Shown: positions 15,729 to 26,734, counted from the stretch's first letter. The stretch: DNA of 64,000 nt from Paenibacillus popilliae ATCC 14706 (GCF_000315235.1 NZ_BALG01000160.1:1-64000); one strand, 5' to 3'. Notes: generated by a model not told the origin, from the letters alone. Made by a program: numbers and translations.

Positions 15729-16859
15729 TTAACGCGCTCCTTTCCGCTGTGCGGCAAGTTCCGCCTGACGCGGTACCGGTGTCCGAATCCTCTGATGCTC
15801 GCGAATCATATCGAGGAATTGGTCGAACAGATAGCTGCTGTCATACGGTCCTGGCGAAGCTTCCGGATGATACTGCACCGAGAAGGCAGGAGCCGTCGCA
15901 TGCTTCAATCCTTCGATCGTCTTGTCGTTATTATTGATATGGGTAACCTGCAGGTCCGTGCCCTTGACGGATTCCTCCAATACGGTATAGCCATGATTTT
16001 GCGATGTAATATAGCAGCGGTTCGTCGCCAGTTCTTTGACCGGGTGGTTGCCGCCCCGATGTCCGAACTTCAGTCGGCCGGTATCCGCTCCGCAAGCGAG
16101 CGCGAAGATTTGATGGCCAAGGCAGATGCCGAACAGCGGGAATTCGCCGAGAAGTTCACGGACGGCAGCTACCGCACGCGGTACACTTTTGGGATCCCCA
16201 GGCCCGTTCGACAATTGGATTCCGTCGGGACGAAGGCGCCGAATCTCATCTGCCGTCGTATCATGAGGCACGACCACGACATCGCAGCCGCGCTTTGTCA
16301 GCTCTCGGAGAATGCCGCTCTTCGCACCGTAGTCTACCAGTACGATGCGCGCGCCCTCTCCGGGGCTGGAGTAGATATGCTTCGTTGAAGTAAGCGCGAC
16401 CTGATCCGTGTGCGAATCCGTGCCGGCAAGCCGTTCCATCAGCGCTTCGACCGGCTCGGTCCCTGTCGTCAGGATTCCCTTCATCGTGCCGACGTGGCGC
16501 AGCTTGCGCGTAAGCATCCGCGTATCGATGCCGCTGATGCCGACAACGTCGTATTCCTTCAGCAGGCGTTCCACCGAATATTCGGCGCGCCAGTTGCTGG
16601 GCGCCAGTTCATGGCGGCGCACGACGAAGCCGTGCACATGCGGGCGTATCGCTTCGAAGTCATCCCGGGTAATGCCGTAATTGCCGATAAGCGGATAAGT
16701 CATCGTCACGATTTGACCGCAGTAGGACGGGTCGGACAGCACCTCCTGGTAACCTGTCATCCCGGTGTTGAACACGACCTCCCCCGTCGTCTCTCCGTCT
16801 GCGCCGAATCCGGCCCCCGTGAACAGCGTGCCATCCTCCAATAATAATCTAGCCTGCAT
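15729..16859 (-). CDS. carA: Carbamoyl-phosphate synthase, small (glutaminase) subunit
   Basis: 376 residues from ATG 16859 (RBS GAGGAGTG); a GTG at 16868 is also in frame. The class I amidotransferase domain has nucleophile Cys in FGICLGHQ and the His-Glu pair in [10 protein letters not shown]. The N-terminal half is the CarA-specific domain ([14 protein letters not shown]). It hydrolyses glutamine and passes ammonia to CarB. It is coupled to carB with one base between stop and start. Confidence 0.96.
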   Translation of the reverse strand: MQARLLLEDGTLFTGAGFGADGETTGEVVFNTGMTGYQEVLSDPSYCGQIVTMTYPLIGNYGITRDDFEAIRPHVHGFVVRRHELAPSNWRAEYSVERLLKEYDVVGISGIDTRMLTRKLRHVGTMKGILTTGTEPVEALMERLAGTDSHTDQVALTSTKHIYSSPGEGARIVLVDYGAKSGILRELTKRGCDVVVVPHDTTADEIRRLRPDGIQLSNGPGDPKSVPRAVAAVRELLGEFPLFGICLGHQIFALACGADTGRLKFGHRGGNHPVKELATNRCYITSQNHGYTVLEESVKGTDLQVTHINNNDKTIEGLKHATAPAFSVQYHPEASPGPYDSSYLFDQFLDMIREHQRIRTPVPRQAELAAQRKGAR

Positions 16860-16951
16860 ATCCTTCACTCCTCGCTCTCTGTCGGTCCTTGCGGGATGGT
16901 CAATCTATCATGTTGGTATCCTGCCAGCCATAATACGATTTTGCATTCGCA

Positions 16952-18229
16952 TTATTGTTTCCTCCATACGATGCGCCCGTCTACCATCGTCAAGACCGGC
17001 CAGCCCTTTAGCTTCCACCCCATGAACGGCGTGTTCCGCCCTTTGGACAAGAAATGTTCCGGGTTCACCTCGTGCTCCGCTTCCAGGTCGATTACCGTAA
17101 TATCGGCAGGCGCTCCTGGCTCCAGCCGTCCGGCCGAGAGGCCGAATACGTTGGCCGGGTCCGTCGTCATCCGCCGGATGAGGAAGGACAGCGTCCATTT
17201 CCCGGTGGCGACGAAGCGGGAATAGAGCAGCGGGAAGGCCGTCTCCAGACCGACGATGCCGAACGGTGCCAGCCCCATTCCTTTGGCCTTCTCTTCTTCA
17301 CTATGCGGCGCATGGTCGGTGACGAGAATATCGATCGTTCCATCCTCCAGCGCTTCGATGCAGGCTGCAACGTCGCAAGGCGAGCGCAGCGGCGGGTTCA
17401 TCTTCCAGTTCGCATCCATTCCCGGAATATCTTCGTCCGAGAGCAGCAGATGATGCGGACAGACTTCCGCAGTGACCCGGATGCCCAACTGCTTCGCCTG
17501 CCGGATAAGGCGTATCGATTGCTCCGTGCTGACATGGCATACATGATAATGAACACCGGTCGCTTCCGCCAACAGGATGTCGCGGCCGACATGAATCGCT
17601 TCCGATTCATTAGGAATTCCCTTCAGTCCGTGCTTGCGTGCAAATTCTCCTTCGGTGACCGCCCGCCCCTTGACGAGCGAATCATCCTCGCAGTGGGCGG
17701 TAACCGGCATGTCCAATTCCTTGGCCAGGCTCATGGCATCCTTCATCACCTGTGAATTCTGAACGCCAACCCCGTCATCGGTGAAGCCAATCGCGCCGGC
17801 TTCCTTCATGGCGGCGAAGTCGGTCAGCTCCCGGCCCAGTTCATTGACGGTGATGGAGCCATACGGAAGAACCTTCACGATGCCTTCCGTCTCCGCTTTG
17901 TCATAGATGGCGCGAATCGTCTCTGGAGTGCCCAGTACCGGACGGGTATTCGGCATGCAGGCAATGGTCGTAAATCCGCCTTTGGCAGCCGATCTCGTCC
18001 CGGTAGCGATCGTCTCCTTATGCTCGAAGCCGGGCTCGCGCAGATGCACATGCATATCGATGAAGCCGGCCGAGACGAATTTTCCCTGCACATCGCATAC
18101 TTCAGCCGTTCCGCCCGGTTCCGAGCCAGCAGGAACGATTTTTTTGATTTGTCCATCCTCTATCCATAAGTCTACAAGCTGAAGTTCGCCTGCTTCATTT
18201 AATATATTCGCATAAGCAATCACTAGCAT
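16952..18229 (-). CDS. pyrC: Dihydroorotase
   Basis: 425 residues, type I (Bacillus-like) dihydroorotase. Metal ligands are visible in DMHVHLREPGFEHKET (HxH) and further His in the TAHCEDD and HVCHVS segments, with the active-site Asp in LVTDHAPHS. The ACMPNTRP motif is typical. It closes carbamoyl aspartate to dihydroorotate. It lies between pyrB (67-base gap) and carA (92-base gap). Confidence 0.95.
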   Translation of the reverse strand: MLVIAYANILNEAGELQLVDLWIEDGQIKKIVPAGSEPGGTAEVCDVQGKFVSAGFIDMHVHLREPGFEHKETIATGTRSAAKGGFTTIACMPNTRPVLGTPETIRAIYDKAETEGIVKVLPYGSITVNELGRELTDFAAMKEAGAIGFTDDGVGVQNSQVMKDAMSLAKELDMPVTAHCEDDSLVKGRAVTEGEFARKHGLKGIPNESEAIHVGRDILLAEATGVHYHVCHVSTEQSIRLIRQAKQLGIRVTAEVCPHHLLLSDEDIPGMDANWKMNPPLRSPCDVAACIEALEDGTIDILVTDHAPHSEEEKAKGMGLAPFGIVGLETAFPLLYSRFVATGKWTLSFLIRRMTTDPANVFGLSAGRLEPGAPADITVIDLEAEHEVNPEHFLSKGRNTPFMGWKLKGWPVLTMVDGRIVWRKQ

Positions 18230-18296
18230 GATGACGCTCCCCTCTTATCCCTGTACTTATTTCCGACGCTCCAACTCTCGAGGTGTTCCCCGCGGG

Positions 18297-19777
<1,481 letters not shown>

Positions 19778-19833
19778 TCATACATTGCATCATCCACAGA
19801 GGCGTTATTCGTACATTTCAGATAGCATACCAC

Positions 19834-19862
19834 AAAAAAACTCCTTGCCCTCAGGCAAGGAG
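19834..19862 (-). terminator. Attenuator terminator of the pyr leader
   Basis: CTCCTTGCCTGAGGGCAAGGAG (19841-19862, minus strand) is a strong hairpin followed by TTTTTTT (19834-19840). It lies about 70 bases before the pyrR start. Its GCAAGG/CCTTGC arm can compete with the GGCAAGG just after the PyrR-binding loop at about 19994-20000, which fits the antiterminator model. Confidence 0.85.
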
Positions 19863-19999
19863 TTCATTGCTCGATGACAGCGTAGAAGGCTGCGACATCC
19901 AGTAAGATACATGATGATGAAGAGTACTCTGCTCACAGGCAGACACACTCCCCCGTTCTCTCGCATCACGAATCTTCTCGTTACGAACGATACCTTGCC

Positions 20000-20013
20000 A
20001 GCCTCTCGGGACT
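20000..20013 (-). promoter_or_regulatory. PyrR-binding loop in the pyr leader RNA
   Basis: The minus strand reads AGTCCCGAGAGGCT, a full match to the known PyrR-binding consensus ARUCCNGNGAGGYU. It lies about 25 bases into the predicted transcript and about 140 bases upstream of the attenuator terminator. The leader between it and pyrR has no other gene. Confidence 0.85.
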
Positions 20014-20045
20014 GATTTAAAGGTTCAATATTGGGTTCTCTAGGA

Positions 20046-20074
20046 ATTATCCCACTTTGCTCACGACTTGTCAA
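20046..20074 (-). promoter_or_regulatory. Sigma-A promoter of the pyr operon
   Basis: Minus-strand TTGACA (20069-20074) and GATAAT (20046-20051) are separated by exactly 17 bases. Transcription should start near 20039, giving a leader of about 280 bases that contains the PyrR loop and attenuator. Confidence 0.8.
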
Positions 20075-20116
20075 TACGTTTTCTTGAACCAGCAGAATAT
20101 CGTCTCCTGTTCCGTC

Positions 20117-21091
20117 TTACCGGTTGCGCAGCATGTACAGCAAATGCTCCATATCGTCCGGCAGCGGAGCCTCGAACTGCAGCAATTGGCCGCTGACAGG
20201 ATGAATGAAACCCAAGGTGGCCGCATGTAGGGCTTGGCCGTTCATCGTGATGCCGCGGATACCGCGCGTATACATCGGATCGCCGACGAGCGGATGACCG
20301 ATATATTTCATATGGACGCGAATCTGGTGGGTTCTGCCTGTCTCTAATTGCAGCTCCACCAATGTGACATCTCCGAATCTCTCGGCTACCTGGAAATGGG
20401 TCACCGCCCGCTTGCTGTTGCGATCGGTCACCGCGAACATCTTCCGGTCATGGGGATCGCGGCCGATTGGCGCATCAATGGTGCCTTGATCATGGGCCAG
20501 ATTGCCGTGAACGAGCGCCTTATATTTCCGCAGCACCGTGTGTGCCTTCAATTGAGCTGCCAGTTCCGTATGGGCGCGGTCGTTCTTGGCTGCCATCAGC
20601 AAGCCGGACGTATCCTTGTCGATGCGATGCACGATCCCGGGACGCAGTTCGCCGTTAATGCCGGACAGATCGCTGCAGTGGTGCATAAGGGCGTTCACCA
20701 CCGTTTCCGACAGATGACCCGGCGCCGGATGAACTACCATCCCCCGTGGCTTATTGATGACGATGACGTCGGCATCCTCATAATAAACATGGAGCGGAAT
20801 CGCCTCCGGCACGATATCCGTCGCGGTCGGCGCCGGAATCCGCAGCTCCATCTCGTCGCCGGCTCCAATTTTATAATTCGGCTTGACGCTCCGCCCGTTC
20901 ACAAGCAAATAAGCATCCCGAATCCAGAGTTGCACCTGCGAACGGGATACCGATTCCTCCAACGATTCGGTTATGTATTTATCGATGCGCTCCCCGGCTT
21001 CCGCGTCGGTTACCGTCCATAGCAGCATATCCTGTTCCAAGCCTTCTGGATTGTCTTCCTCTGACGATGATGATGTTCGTAAGTCTGTCAT
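20117..21091 (-). CDS. rluD: RluD-family 23S rRNA pseudouridine synthase
   Basis: 324 residues. An N-terminal S4-like RNA-binding region (ERIDKYITESLEESVSRSQVQLWI) is followed by the catalytic domain with the Asp in HRIDKDTSGLL and the GRTHQIRVHM motif. It corresponds to B. subtilis ylyB by position. The start overlaps the end of lspA by 4 bases. Target uridines in the helix 69 region are assumed from the family. Confidence 0.9.
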   Translation of the reverse strand: MTDLRTSSSSEEDNPEGLEQDMLLWTVTDAEAGERIDKYITESLEESVSRSQVQLWIRDAYLLVNGRSVKPNYKIGAGDEMELRIPAPTATDIVPEAIPLHVYYEDADVIVINKPRGMVVHPAPGHLSETVVNALMHHCSDLSGINGELRPGIVHRIDKDTSGLLMAAKNDRAHTELAAQLKAHTVLRKYKALVHGNLAHDQGTIDAPIGRDPHDRKMFAVTDRNSKRAVTHFQVAERFGDVTLVELQLETGRTHQIRVHMKYIGHPLVGDPMYTRGIRGITMNGQALHAATLGFIHPVSGQLLQFEAPLPDDMEHLLYMLRNR

Positions 21092-21633
21092 GGCATCGAT
21101 CCTTCCTTCGATTGTCCGTCTTCTGGACGGCCATGCTCGGCTTCATGCCGCCGAATCTCGGCCTCAAGCGCCTTTTCCCGCTTCACGGACAGCATCGCGT
21201 CAAGCAGTACCAAGCTGACACCGATCGTAATGCCCATGTCGGCGACATTAAAAATCGGAAACGTATACGCTCCGAAATTAAATTCAAGAAAATCGACAAC
21301 CTCTCCTGTTAGCAGCCGATCAAGGAAATTGCCGAGTGCTCCCCCAAGGATAAGACTCAGGCCGATTGGCAAAATATGTCCTTGTTGATGTCGGATTTTG
21401 TACATATACCAAATTATTCCCATTGCGACAACAATCGTCACAATGACGAAAAACCAGCGCTGATCTTCAAGGATACTGAACGCGGCTCCCGTATTGCGGT
21501 GCGACGTAATGAAGAAAAAATTGCCGATGACCGGAATTTGCTCATATAGCGTTAATCGGGTCGCGATAATCCATTTAGTGCCTTGATCAATGAGAAACAC
21601 GATCAAAGCGATAAGGTAATACCACATAGACAA
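21088..21633 (-). CDS. lspA: Lipoprotein signal peptidase (SPase II)
   Basis: 181 residues with four membrane segments. The catalytic Asp residues are in the two family blocks GNFLDRLLTGEVVDF and FNVADMGITIG; the NTGAAFSIL motif is also present. It cleaves diacylglyceryl prolipoproteins ahead of the lipobox Cys, and at least three lipoproteins in this window are substrates. The last 25 residues are unusually charged (KREKALEAEIRRHEAEHG). Co-transcribed with rluD; the pyr promoter then starts anew downstream. Confidence 0.95.
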   Translation of the reverse strand: MSMWYYLIALIVFLIDQGTKWIIATRLTLYEQIPVIGNFFFITSHRNTGAAFSILEDQRWFFVIVTIVVAMGIIWYMYKIRHQQGHILPIGLSLILGGALGNFLDRLLTGEVVDFLEFNFGAYTFPIFNVADMGITIGVSLVLLDAMLSVKREKALEAEIRRHEAEHGRPEDGQSKEGSMP

Positions 21634-21795
21634 TTGTCACCTCATTATACAGGATGTAATCAGCACTCATTTTATCACAGGTTGAAAAAGCACGTCCAAT
21701 CCAACCCAATCCGTCACGGTTTTTCCACGTAGTTTTTCCGCCCGATCGTACATGCTATAAAGCAGACGACACCTTAAGGAAGGAGTACGGCGGCC

Positions 21796-22563
21796 ATGAA
21801 TTCGTTAACATCACAGCAATTAGAGTCGCTCAAGCAGACGCTGCTTGACAAAGAGGCCCAATTGAGCCGCAAGCTGGCTCACAGCAACCATTTCGGACTG
21901 TCCCGTTCGCTCCGCGAAAATACCGGGGAATTGTCCAATGTCGACAATCACCCGGGGGATGTCGCCACCGAACTGTACGAACGGGGCAAGGATATTGCCT
22001 TGAACGAGCATGATGAATTTCTGCTCGATCGCATTCATAGCGCCCTGGATCATATCGACAAGGGGACTTACGGCCTATGCGCCGTCTGCGGACGCCCGAT
22101 TCCGTTCGAGCGACTGGAAGCGGTGCCGTATACGATGTACTGTATCGAGCACGAGCCACAGCGCCAAGTGTCCGACCGCCGGCCGGTCGAGGAACAATTC
22201 CTGATGCCTCCCTTCGGGCGCACCAGTCTGGATGAATTGGATACCCAGAACGGCTTCGACGGGGAGGACGCATGGCAGATTGTCGAATCGTGGGGCACAT
22301 CGAATACGCCGGCGATGCAGGAAGACGGCAATATTGATGACTATGATAATATGTACATTGAAGCATCCGACGATCTCGACGGCTTCGTCGAATCGTTCGA
22401 GAGCTTCGTCGCCACGGATATGACCGGAAGCGATGTGTACATCGTTCGCAATCGGAATTATCGGCACTATATGGACAGCGGGGAAGGAGAGCCGCTGCTC
22501 GAGCCGGACGAGACAGACTATTCGCAAGACGGCTCCGACGATGCCGGCGACGCTTATCAATAA
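21796..22563 (+). CDS. ylyA: TraR/DksA-type zinc-finger protein, YlyA-like
   Basis: 255 residues. Residues 1-90 form a coiled coil typical of DksA-like proteins (LTSQQLESLKQTLLDKEAQL, then ERGKDIALNEHDEFLLDRI). A zinc motif CAVC (95-98) with Cys116 and His119 follows. The C-terminal third is acidic and aromatic (rich in D, E, Y) with no clear fold. In B. subtilis ylyA sits at this place between ileS and lspA and its product binds RNA polymerase and modulates sigma-G transcription. Here it is on the opposite strand to both neighbours, with its own RBS (AAGGAAGGAG). Function by family and position. Confidence 0.85.
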   Translation: MNSLTSQQLESLKQTLLDKEAQLSRKLAHSNHFGLSRSLRENTGELSNVDNHPGDVATELYERGKDIALNEHDEFLLDRIHSALDHIDKGTYGLCAVCGRPIPFERLEAVPYTMYCIEHEPQRQVSDRRPVEEQFLMPPFGRTSLDELDTQNGFDGEDAWQIVESWGTSNTPAMQEDGNIDDYDNMYIEASDDLDGFVESFESFVATDMTGSDVYIVRNRNYRHYMDSGEGEPLLEPDETDYSQDGSDDAGDAYQ

Positions 22564-22625
22564 AATTCTAATCCCTAAAACCTTTCTGGGAGGATGATAC
22601 TGGCGAGCCGCCGGCATCGCCCAGT

Positions 22626-23021
22626 TCAATACATCTTCGTATCCAACTGGCGCTGCACGATGCGAACCAGATCCGCAATGAAATCGCCGATAATCGGCAA
22701 GTTCAAGGCACCGAGAAGCTGTAAAATATAAGCAATCAGAGCAGTGAACAATGTGACTCCGATGGCGACACCGACTCCCCGTGCGATGCCGCCCATCAGA
22801 TTGACCCAGATCAGCCTTCGTGGATTGAAGAGCAGTTCCGTATACTCGTCAAGACGGGATTTCTCCATTTTTTGCGCCAGACTGACCGTATAATCATGAA
22901 TCGTCTTCATCATTTTTCGTTCTTCCCACTCATTTTGCGGCACAGCGGCAGGGATTTCCGCATAAATTTTCTCCGTCTCTGTCCGGTTCTCCCGTTTGTC
23001 GTTCTCCTCTTGTTTGCGCAT
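22626..23021 (-). CDS. DUF5665 membrane protein
   Basis: 131 residues from ATG 23021 (GGAGG upstream); a longer open frame to 23123 overlaps the ileS terminator and is rejected. The first 60 residues are charged. The DUF5665 core follows: RRLIWVNLMGGIARGVGVAIG, one hydrophobic segment (about 82-108) and a C-terminal amphipathic part. Function unknown; common in spore formers. It faces ylyA tail to tail. Confidence 0.75.
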   Translation of the reverse strand: MRKQEENDKRENRTETEKIYAEIPAAVPQNEWEERKMMKTIHDYTVSLAQKMEKSRLDEYTELLFNPRRLIWVNLMGGIARGVGVAIGVTLFTALIAYILQLLGALNLPIIGDFIADLVRIVQRQLDTKMY

Positions 23022-23054
23022 GCGTATTACGCCTCCTCGTACAAGCCGAATGGC

Positions 23055-23096
23055 AAAAAAGAGCGTGACCTTCCGTTCCCCGCAAGGTCCACGCTC
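23055..23096 (-). terminator. Terminator downstream of ileS
   Basis: Minus strand GAGCGTGGACCTTGCG pairs with the mirror arm ending GGTCACGCTC (23061-23096), followed by TTTTTT (23055-23060). It lies about 95 bases after the ileS stop and before the DUF5665 start. Confidence 0.85.
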
Positions 23097-23189
23097 TTCT
23101 TCCATCCCACATTCCGGATTCAAGCGCCTGTCTTATTGTTGCCACGAGTCAGGCTGCTCATTCCGCACGATTCGATCCGCCCAAGGGCA

Positions 23190-26100
23190 TTAGGTCATCC
23201 GCACCCGGATCGTCTTCGAACCGACTTCGATCGTCTCCATGCCTTCGATCTCCCCGAAGGCAACCGAAGCGACCAGCACATTATCGCGCAGCGTCGCAGC
23301 GAACGCTTGAATCGCCGCAGTTAGCTGCGTATCGGCGTCAATGACAAGATCGACCCGCTTCTCTATCGGGAAATCAAGCTTTTTCCGCGTATCCTGAATG
23401 CCGCGAACGACTTCTCGCACCCAGCCCTCTTGCTCCAGCTCCGGCGTAATTTCGGTGTTGAGCGCCACGGTCATTTGGTAACCCGAAGCCGAGGCAAACC
23501 CGGCCTTCGCCTGCTTTTCCACGAGCAGCTCATCACGCGTTACTATCCATTCCTCGCCATCCGCTGCAGTGAATGTCCACTGTCCCTGCTCGACGATGCG
23601 CCGCGTCTCGTCGGCCGGCATCGACTTCAAGGCGTTCTGCATCGGACCGACGTTTTTACCATACTTCTTGCCTGCCACCTTCAGATTGAGCTTCAAGACA
23701 AAATCGACAAATCCATTGTCGCTCGTCTCCACACGAATCTGCTTTACATTGATTTCGTCCTGAATGATCGCCTCGTAATCCGCCAGATGGAACGGCCGAT
23801 CAAGGGAGATGATCAGCTCGGAGAGAGGTTGTCTCGTCTTAATTCCGGTCTCGTTGCGAACGTTGCGGGCCAACTCTACAATCTGGCGGGCCGTCTCCAT
23901 ATCCTGCTCCAGCACCGTGTCAATAAGCGACTCGTCCGCTTGTGGGTAATCGTCCAGGTGCACGCTCTCGCGCTCGCCGCCCAGATTGGTGTAGATATCG
24001 TCGGCAACCATCGGCGCATAAGGCGCCACCAGCTTCGCCAAGGTCAAGAGCACCTTGCGCAGCGTCTGGTAAGCCGACAGTTTGTCATCGGTTATGCCGC
24101 TGCCCCAGAAGCGATCGCGGGAACGGCGGATGTACCAATTGCTCAGCTCGTCCACGTAGGTTTCAATCGCTTTGGCCGGATTCAGGAAGTCATTCGCCTT
24201 TAGGCCCTTTGTCACTGTCTCGATAAGAGAGTGCAGACGGGACAGAATCCAGCGGTCCAGCTTGTTGGCCGACGCGCGCTCTTCATAAGCTTGCGCATCA
24301 TACTGATCGATATGGGCATACAGCACATAGAAGGCATGGGTATTGACGAGCGTATCGATCACCTTGGACTTCGCTTCCGCGACAATCTGCTTCGAGAAGC
24401 GCTTCGAGTTCCATGGCGCGCTGTCCGACAAGAGTGCCCAACGGAAGGCATCCGTGCCGTACTCGTTAATGATTGCCCACGGATCGATGACATTGCCTTT
24501 CGATTTGGACATTTTTTGTCCGTTCTCATCCAAAATATGACCCGTTGCCATCACGGCCTTGTATGGGGCCTTGCCCTTGTACAGCGTCGATACGGCCAGT
24601 AGACTGAAGAACCAGCCGCGCGTCTGGTCGATCCCTTCGCAAATCATATCGGCCGGATATTGCTCCTTGAATGCCTGTTCATTGCCGAAGGGGTGATGGA
24701 ACTGGGCAAAAGGCATAGAGCCGCTGTCGAACCATACGTCGATGACTTCCGGCGTACGCTCCATTACGCCATGCTCGCAGTGCGGGCAACGCAGCTTCAC
24801 TTCGTCGATATACGGCTTGTGAAGCTCGATATCCTCCGCTACGGATCCGACCGAGCGTGCGATCAGATCTGCGCGGCTGCTAGGTGAATATTGTTTCTTA
24901 CAGGAGGAGCATACCCATACGTTGAGCGGCGTTCCCCAATAACGGTTCCGGCTAATGTTCCAGTCGACGAGATCGTCGAGGAAGTTGCCGAAGCGGCCAG
25001 CACGAATGTGAGATGGATACCAGTCCACCTTGCTGTTGTTTTCAATTAATTGATCTTTAACCGCTGTCGTCTTTATGAACCAGGATTCCGTCGCATAATA
25101 GAGCAGCGGCGATTTGCACCGCCAGCAGAACGGATAGCTGTGCTCGTATTTTTCCTTGCTATAGAGCGTCTTCTGCTCTGACAATGCCTTGACGATGTCA
25201 ATATCGCAATCTTTGACGAAGCGGCCTGCGAAGTCGGTTACTTCCGGCGCATAGCGCCCATGGGTGTCTACGACGCTGACGAAGCTGATGCCATTATCGC
25301 GGCAGCTCCTATAGTCGTCTTCCCCGTGCGCCGGAGCCATATGGACGATCCCGGTTCCGCTCGCATCTGTGACGAACCCGGCTGCGACGATAAGATGGCC
25401 TTTCTCTGGCTTGATGTAGGTGAAGGGGGCATCGTAGGTTTTGCCGATAAATTCAGAGCCTTTATGCTCCGACAGAATCGTATACTCGCCCTGCATGACG
25501 TTATCGACGAGATTGTGGGCTACGATATAGACGCCGTCCTCCTGTTGCACCCGCACATAATCCATGTCCGGATTCATTGCTAGCGCCGCATGGGCCGGCA
25601 GCGTCCATGGCGTCGTCGTCCAGGCCAGCACGTATTCCCCGCTGTCCTTCAGCTTGAACTTGACGGTGGCTGACAGATCCTTAACCGTCTCATATCCTTG
25701 CGCCACCTCATGCGAACTGAGGGTCGTCTGGCAGCACGGGCAGTACGGGCTGACGCGATGGCCGCGGTACAGCAGGCCTTTGTTGTGAATCGCGGACAAA
25801 ATATGCCATACGCTTTCGATGTAGCGATTGTCGAGCGTAATATACGGATCGTCCAAATGGGTCCAATAGCCGATCGCTTCCGTCAGCTCCCGCCATTGCT
25901 TCTCATACTCGAAGACGCTAGCTTTGCATTTCTTGACGAATTGCTCGACCCCGTACTTCTCGATCTCCTGCTTGCCGGAAATGCCCAGCTGCTTCTCGAC
26001 GCCCAGCTCGACAGGCAATCCGTGCGTATCCCAGCCGGCCTTACGGAGGACGCGGTAACCGGACATCGTCTTGTAGCGACCGATGAAGTCCTTGATGACT

Positions 26101-26282
26101 CGGCCCAGCACATGTCCGATATGCGGCGCTCCGTTCGCCGTCGGCGGTCCTTCATAGAACACATAGTTCGGCTTGCCTTCGCGCTGTTCGATCGATTTCT
26201 GGAACGTATTCTGTTCATTCCATCTTTGCAATACCCGCAGTTCCCGCTCGCGGGCCCGCTCTTTCACATCCACTTTTTTCAC
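23190..26282 (-). CDS. ileS: Isoleucyl-tRNA synthetase
   Basis: 1030 residues, class I. The HIGH motif is at 54-57 (GAPHIGHVLG) and the KMSKS motif is in GQKMSKSKGNV. The CP1 editing domain and the C-terminal anticodon-binding domain (NWYIRRSRDRFW) are present. The protein looks like the eukaryotic-like long type of IleRS in some blocks (VFYEGPPTANGAPHIGH), a type linked in some bacteria to mupirocin resistance; this is an inference. GTG start at 26282 with AGGA upstream. Transcription is controlled by the T-box leader upstream. Confidence 0.95.
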   Translation of the reverse strand: MKKVDVKERARERELRVLQRWNEQNTFQKSIEQREGKPNYVFYEGPPTANGAPHIGHVLGRVIKDFIGRYKTMSGYRVLRKAGWDTHGLPVELGVEKQLGISGKQEIEKYGVEQFVKKCKASVFEYEKQWRELTEAIGYWTHLDDPYITLDNRYIESVWHILSAIHNKGLLYRGHRVSPYCPCCQTTLSSHEVAQGYETVKDLSATVKFKLKDSGEYVLAWTTTPWTLPAHAALAMNPDMDYVRVQQEDGVYIVAHNLVDNVMQGEYTILSEHKGSEFIGKTYDAPFTYIKPEKGHLIVAAGFVTDASGTGIVHMAPAHGEDDYRSCRDNGISFVSVVDTHGRYAPEVTDFAGRFVKDCDIDIVKALSEQKTLYSKEKYEHSYPFCWRCKSPLLYYATESWFIKTTAVKDQLIENNSKVDWYPSHIRAGRFGNFLDDLVDWNISRNRYWGTPLNVWVCSSCKKQYSPSSRADLIARSVGSVAEDIELHKPYIDEVKLRCPHCEHGVMERTPEVIDVWFDSGSMPFAQFHHPFGNEQAFKEQYPADMICEGIDQTRGWFFSLLAVSTLYKGKAPYKAVMATGHILDENGQKMSKSKGNVIDPWAIINEYGTDAFRWALLSDSAPWNSKRFSKQIVAEAKSKVIDTLVNTHAFYVLYAHIDQYDAQAYEERASANKLDRWILSRLHSLIETVTKGLKANDFLNPAKAIETYVDELSNWYIRRSRDRFWGSGITDDKLSAYQTLRKVLLTLAKLVAPYAPMVADDIYTNLGGERESVHLDDYPQADESLIDTVLEQDMETARQIVELARNVRNETGIKTRQPLSELIISLDRPFHLADYEAIIQDEINVKQIRVETSDNGFVDFVLKLNLKVAGKKYGKNVGPMQNALKSMPADETRRIVEQGQWTFTAADGEEWIVTRDELLVEKQAKAGFASASGYQMTVALNTEITPELEQEGWVREVVRGIQDTRKKLDFPIEKRVDLVIDADTQLTAAIQAFAATLRDNVLVASVAFGEIEGMETIEVGSKTIRVRMT

Positions 26283-26325
26283 GGTTCCTCTTCCTTTCTT
26301 ATTAAGTCCCTACCTGTTAGAACAT

Positions 26326-26682
26326 AAAAAACCCCATCCCAAAAGGGACGAGGTCTCTCGCGTTACCACCCTTGTTCCATTACCGCCGCTCAACCAGACA
26401 GTATGGCACTCTGTGCGCGCAGCAGTCTACTGGCGCTCCCGGATAACGGCCGACTGCCGGACAAGCTTACCTCCATCGCGATGACGTGCACCGCCGGGCT
26501 CTCGGCTTGCCTTCTCTGGGATGATGTCCGGTCACGTTGTGTTCATCGGTTCCCACCCATCCCGATTCTCTGGTCGAACTCCAAGCGTGACGGCACGTTC
26601 CCGTCATTGAATATGCGATATACCATCCGACCGGAATTCGATACAGGCCGGATCGTCAGTTAGCAAACAACATATGGAATAA
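26326..26682 (-). promoter_or_regulatory. T-box riboswitch in the ileS leader
   Basis: The minus strand has the universal T-box sequence AAGGGTGGTAACGCG at 26359-26373. A terminator hairpin follows (26332-26353, T-run 26326-26331). Upstream are an AGAGA element and the stem I-like GGTGGGAACCGATG block. The candidate specifier is ATC in GGACATCATCCC (about 26520-26525), fitting isoleucine. Uncharged tRNA-Ile would stabilise the antiterminator and allow ileS expression. The specifier assignment is by pattern, not by folding. Confidence 0.9.
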
Positions 26683-26688
26683 TACATA

Positions 26689-26717
26689 GTTATATCGCGT
26701 TTTGCCCGAAATGTCAA
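26689..26717 (-). promoter_or_regulatory. Sigma-A promoter of ileS
   Basis: TTGACA (26712-26717) and TATAAC (26689-26694) on the minus strand are 17 bases apart. Start of transcription is predicted near 26682, giving a leader of about 400 bases with the T-box. Confidence 0.75.
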
Positions 26718-26734
26718 ATCATTCCGCCGGACGC

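Noticed and set aside
23022-23123. N-terminal extension of the DUF5665 protein
   Set aside because: It overlaps the ileS terminator and lacks an RBS; the GGAGG is in front of 23021.
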